Made by a program: the position numbers and the translations under genes
The notes under the pieces: generated by a model
Seen by the model: only the letters and a program-made list of their open reading frames with translations
Told to the model about the DNA's origin: nothing
Databases searched by the model: none
DNA from: Gammaproteobacteria bacterium
GTDB lineage: Bacteria > Pseudomonadota > Gammaproteobacteria > UWMA-0217
Assembly (NCBI GenBank): GCA_011330835.1
Contig: DRPO01000274.1
Coordinates: forward strand, 1-6,619
Length of the DNA: 6,619 nucleotides
Reading direction: 5' to 3'
Part shown: positions 6,038 to 6,619 of the stretch, piece by piece
Numbering within the stretch: the stretch's first letter is position 1
Layout of the letters: each line of letters begins with the position of its first letter

Positions 6038-6619
6038 TCAAACACCGTATTTTGCTCGTGGGTTGAAATCCGATGACGCTTGCCGCAGTTGCTCATAAAG
6101 CGCCTTTTGTTCCGCATTGATTTCCTTGGGCATGACGATTTCCAGCGTCACGTAAAAGTCGCCCGGCGTTTTGGCCGGAATGCCGCGCCCCTTGAGCCGC
6201 ATGCGCTTGCCGCTGGAGGAGCCGGGCGGGATCTTGAGATCCACCACGCCGCTCGGGGTGGGGACCTTGACCCTGGCGCCCAGCGCGGCTTCCCACGGCG
6301 CGATCGGCAGTTCGAGCGAGACGTCCTTGCCATCGACCTTGTAGATCGAGTGGGGCTTGAACTCGATTTCCAGGTAGAGATCGCCCGCCGGGCCGCCGCC
6401 GACGCCGGGGCTGCCCTGGCCCTTGAGGCGGATGTTCTGGCCGGCCTTGACGCCCTTGGGGATCTTGACGTTGAGCGTGCGTTCCTGGATATGGGGTCGG
6501 CCATCGGCGCCGAGCGCGGTGGAGCGCAGCGAGATGGCGCGGGTCGCGCCGCGATAGGCGTCTTCCAGGTCGATCAGCACCTTGGCGTGGCTGTCCTCGC
6601 CGCGCATCTGGTAGCCGCC
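6038..6619 (-). CDS. cbpA: DnaJ-like co-chaperone CbpA (C-terminal part, cut by right edge)
   Basis: CbpA is a class II J-domain protein that works with DnaK and also binds curved DNA in the nucleoid. Only the last 193 residues are in the window: the two beta-rich substrate-binding domains and the dimerisation tail. Visible landmarks are LNVKIPKGVKAGQNIRLKGQ (domain I), LPIAPWEAALGARVKVPT and LKIPPGSSSGKRMRLKGRG (domain II), and the tail ending FNPRAKYGV, which parallels E. coli CbpA. No zinc-finger CxxCxGxG repeats occur, in line with class II rather than DnaJ itself. The J domain, linker and start codon lie beyond the right edge; the Met at 6607 is internal, since the frame continues through GGYQ to the edge. 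The stop (TGA, 6040-6038) lies 2 nt from the chosen cbpM start. The adjacent cbpM supports the identification as CbpA over other DnaJ paralogues. Confidence 0.93.
   Translation of the reverse strand, partial: GGYQMRGEDSHAKVLIDLEDAYRGATRAISLRSTALGADGRPHIQERTLNVKIPKGVKAGQNIRLKGQGSPGVGGGPAGDLYLEIEFKPHSIYKVDGKDVSLELPIAPWEAALGARVKVPTPSGVVDLKIPPGSSSGKRMRLKGRGIPAKTPGDFYVTLEIVMPKEINAEQKALYEQLRQASSDFNPRAKYGV

Noticed and set aside
6038..6607. A complete 189-residue protein starting at the Met at 6607
   Set aside because: The frame continues upstream of this Met to the window edge, and the sequence corresponds to the middle and end of CbpA, so this Met is internal.

Overview
The window is a gene-dense, GC-rich chromosomal segment, most likely from a gammaproteobacterium. 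This rests on the close resemblance of the HrpA, ArgRS, CbpA and CbpM products to gammaproteobacterial families, and on a SPOR-domain gene directly after argS, an arrangement I recall from Pseudomonas and relatives. The genus cannot be fixed from the sequence. All genes lie on the minus strand, so transcription runs from the right edge to the left edge.

Right block (about 5193-6619): the end of cbpA (class II DnaJ-like co-chaperone, cut by the right edge), cbpM (its small modulator) and ogt (O6-alkylguanine-DNA alkyltransferase). Gaps of 2-3 nt or less suggest one mRNA and translational coupling. CbpA and CbpM form a known chaperone/inhibitor pair; ogt adds a DNA-repair function to the same transcript.

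Middle (about 4457-5192): roughly 735 bp without a credible gene. It holds a likely argS promoter next to argS, a chain of perfect or near-perfect stem-loops at about 4690-4990 that looks like an interspersed non-coding repeat, and three copies of a 27-bp REP-like palindrome at 5072-5218. The last REP copy is inverted and supplies the stop codon and final residues of ogt.

Left block (1-4456): argS (arginyl-tRNA synthetase, GTG start), a membrane-anchored FtsN-like SPOR-domain protein, and the N-terminal half of hrpA (DEAH-box RNA helicase, cut by the left edge). They are spaced by +29 bp and a 14-bp overlap, so they probably form one operon running from the argS promoter. It combines translation (argS, hrpA) with cell-envelope or division functions (SPOR).

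I see no phage, defence, CRISPR or biosynthetic system. Most of the window is ordinary core genome; the palindromic repeat region is its most unusual part.
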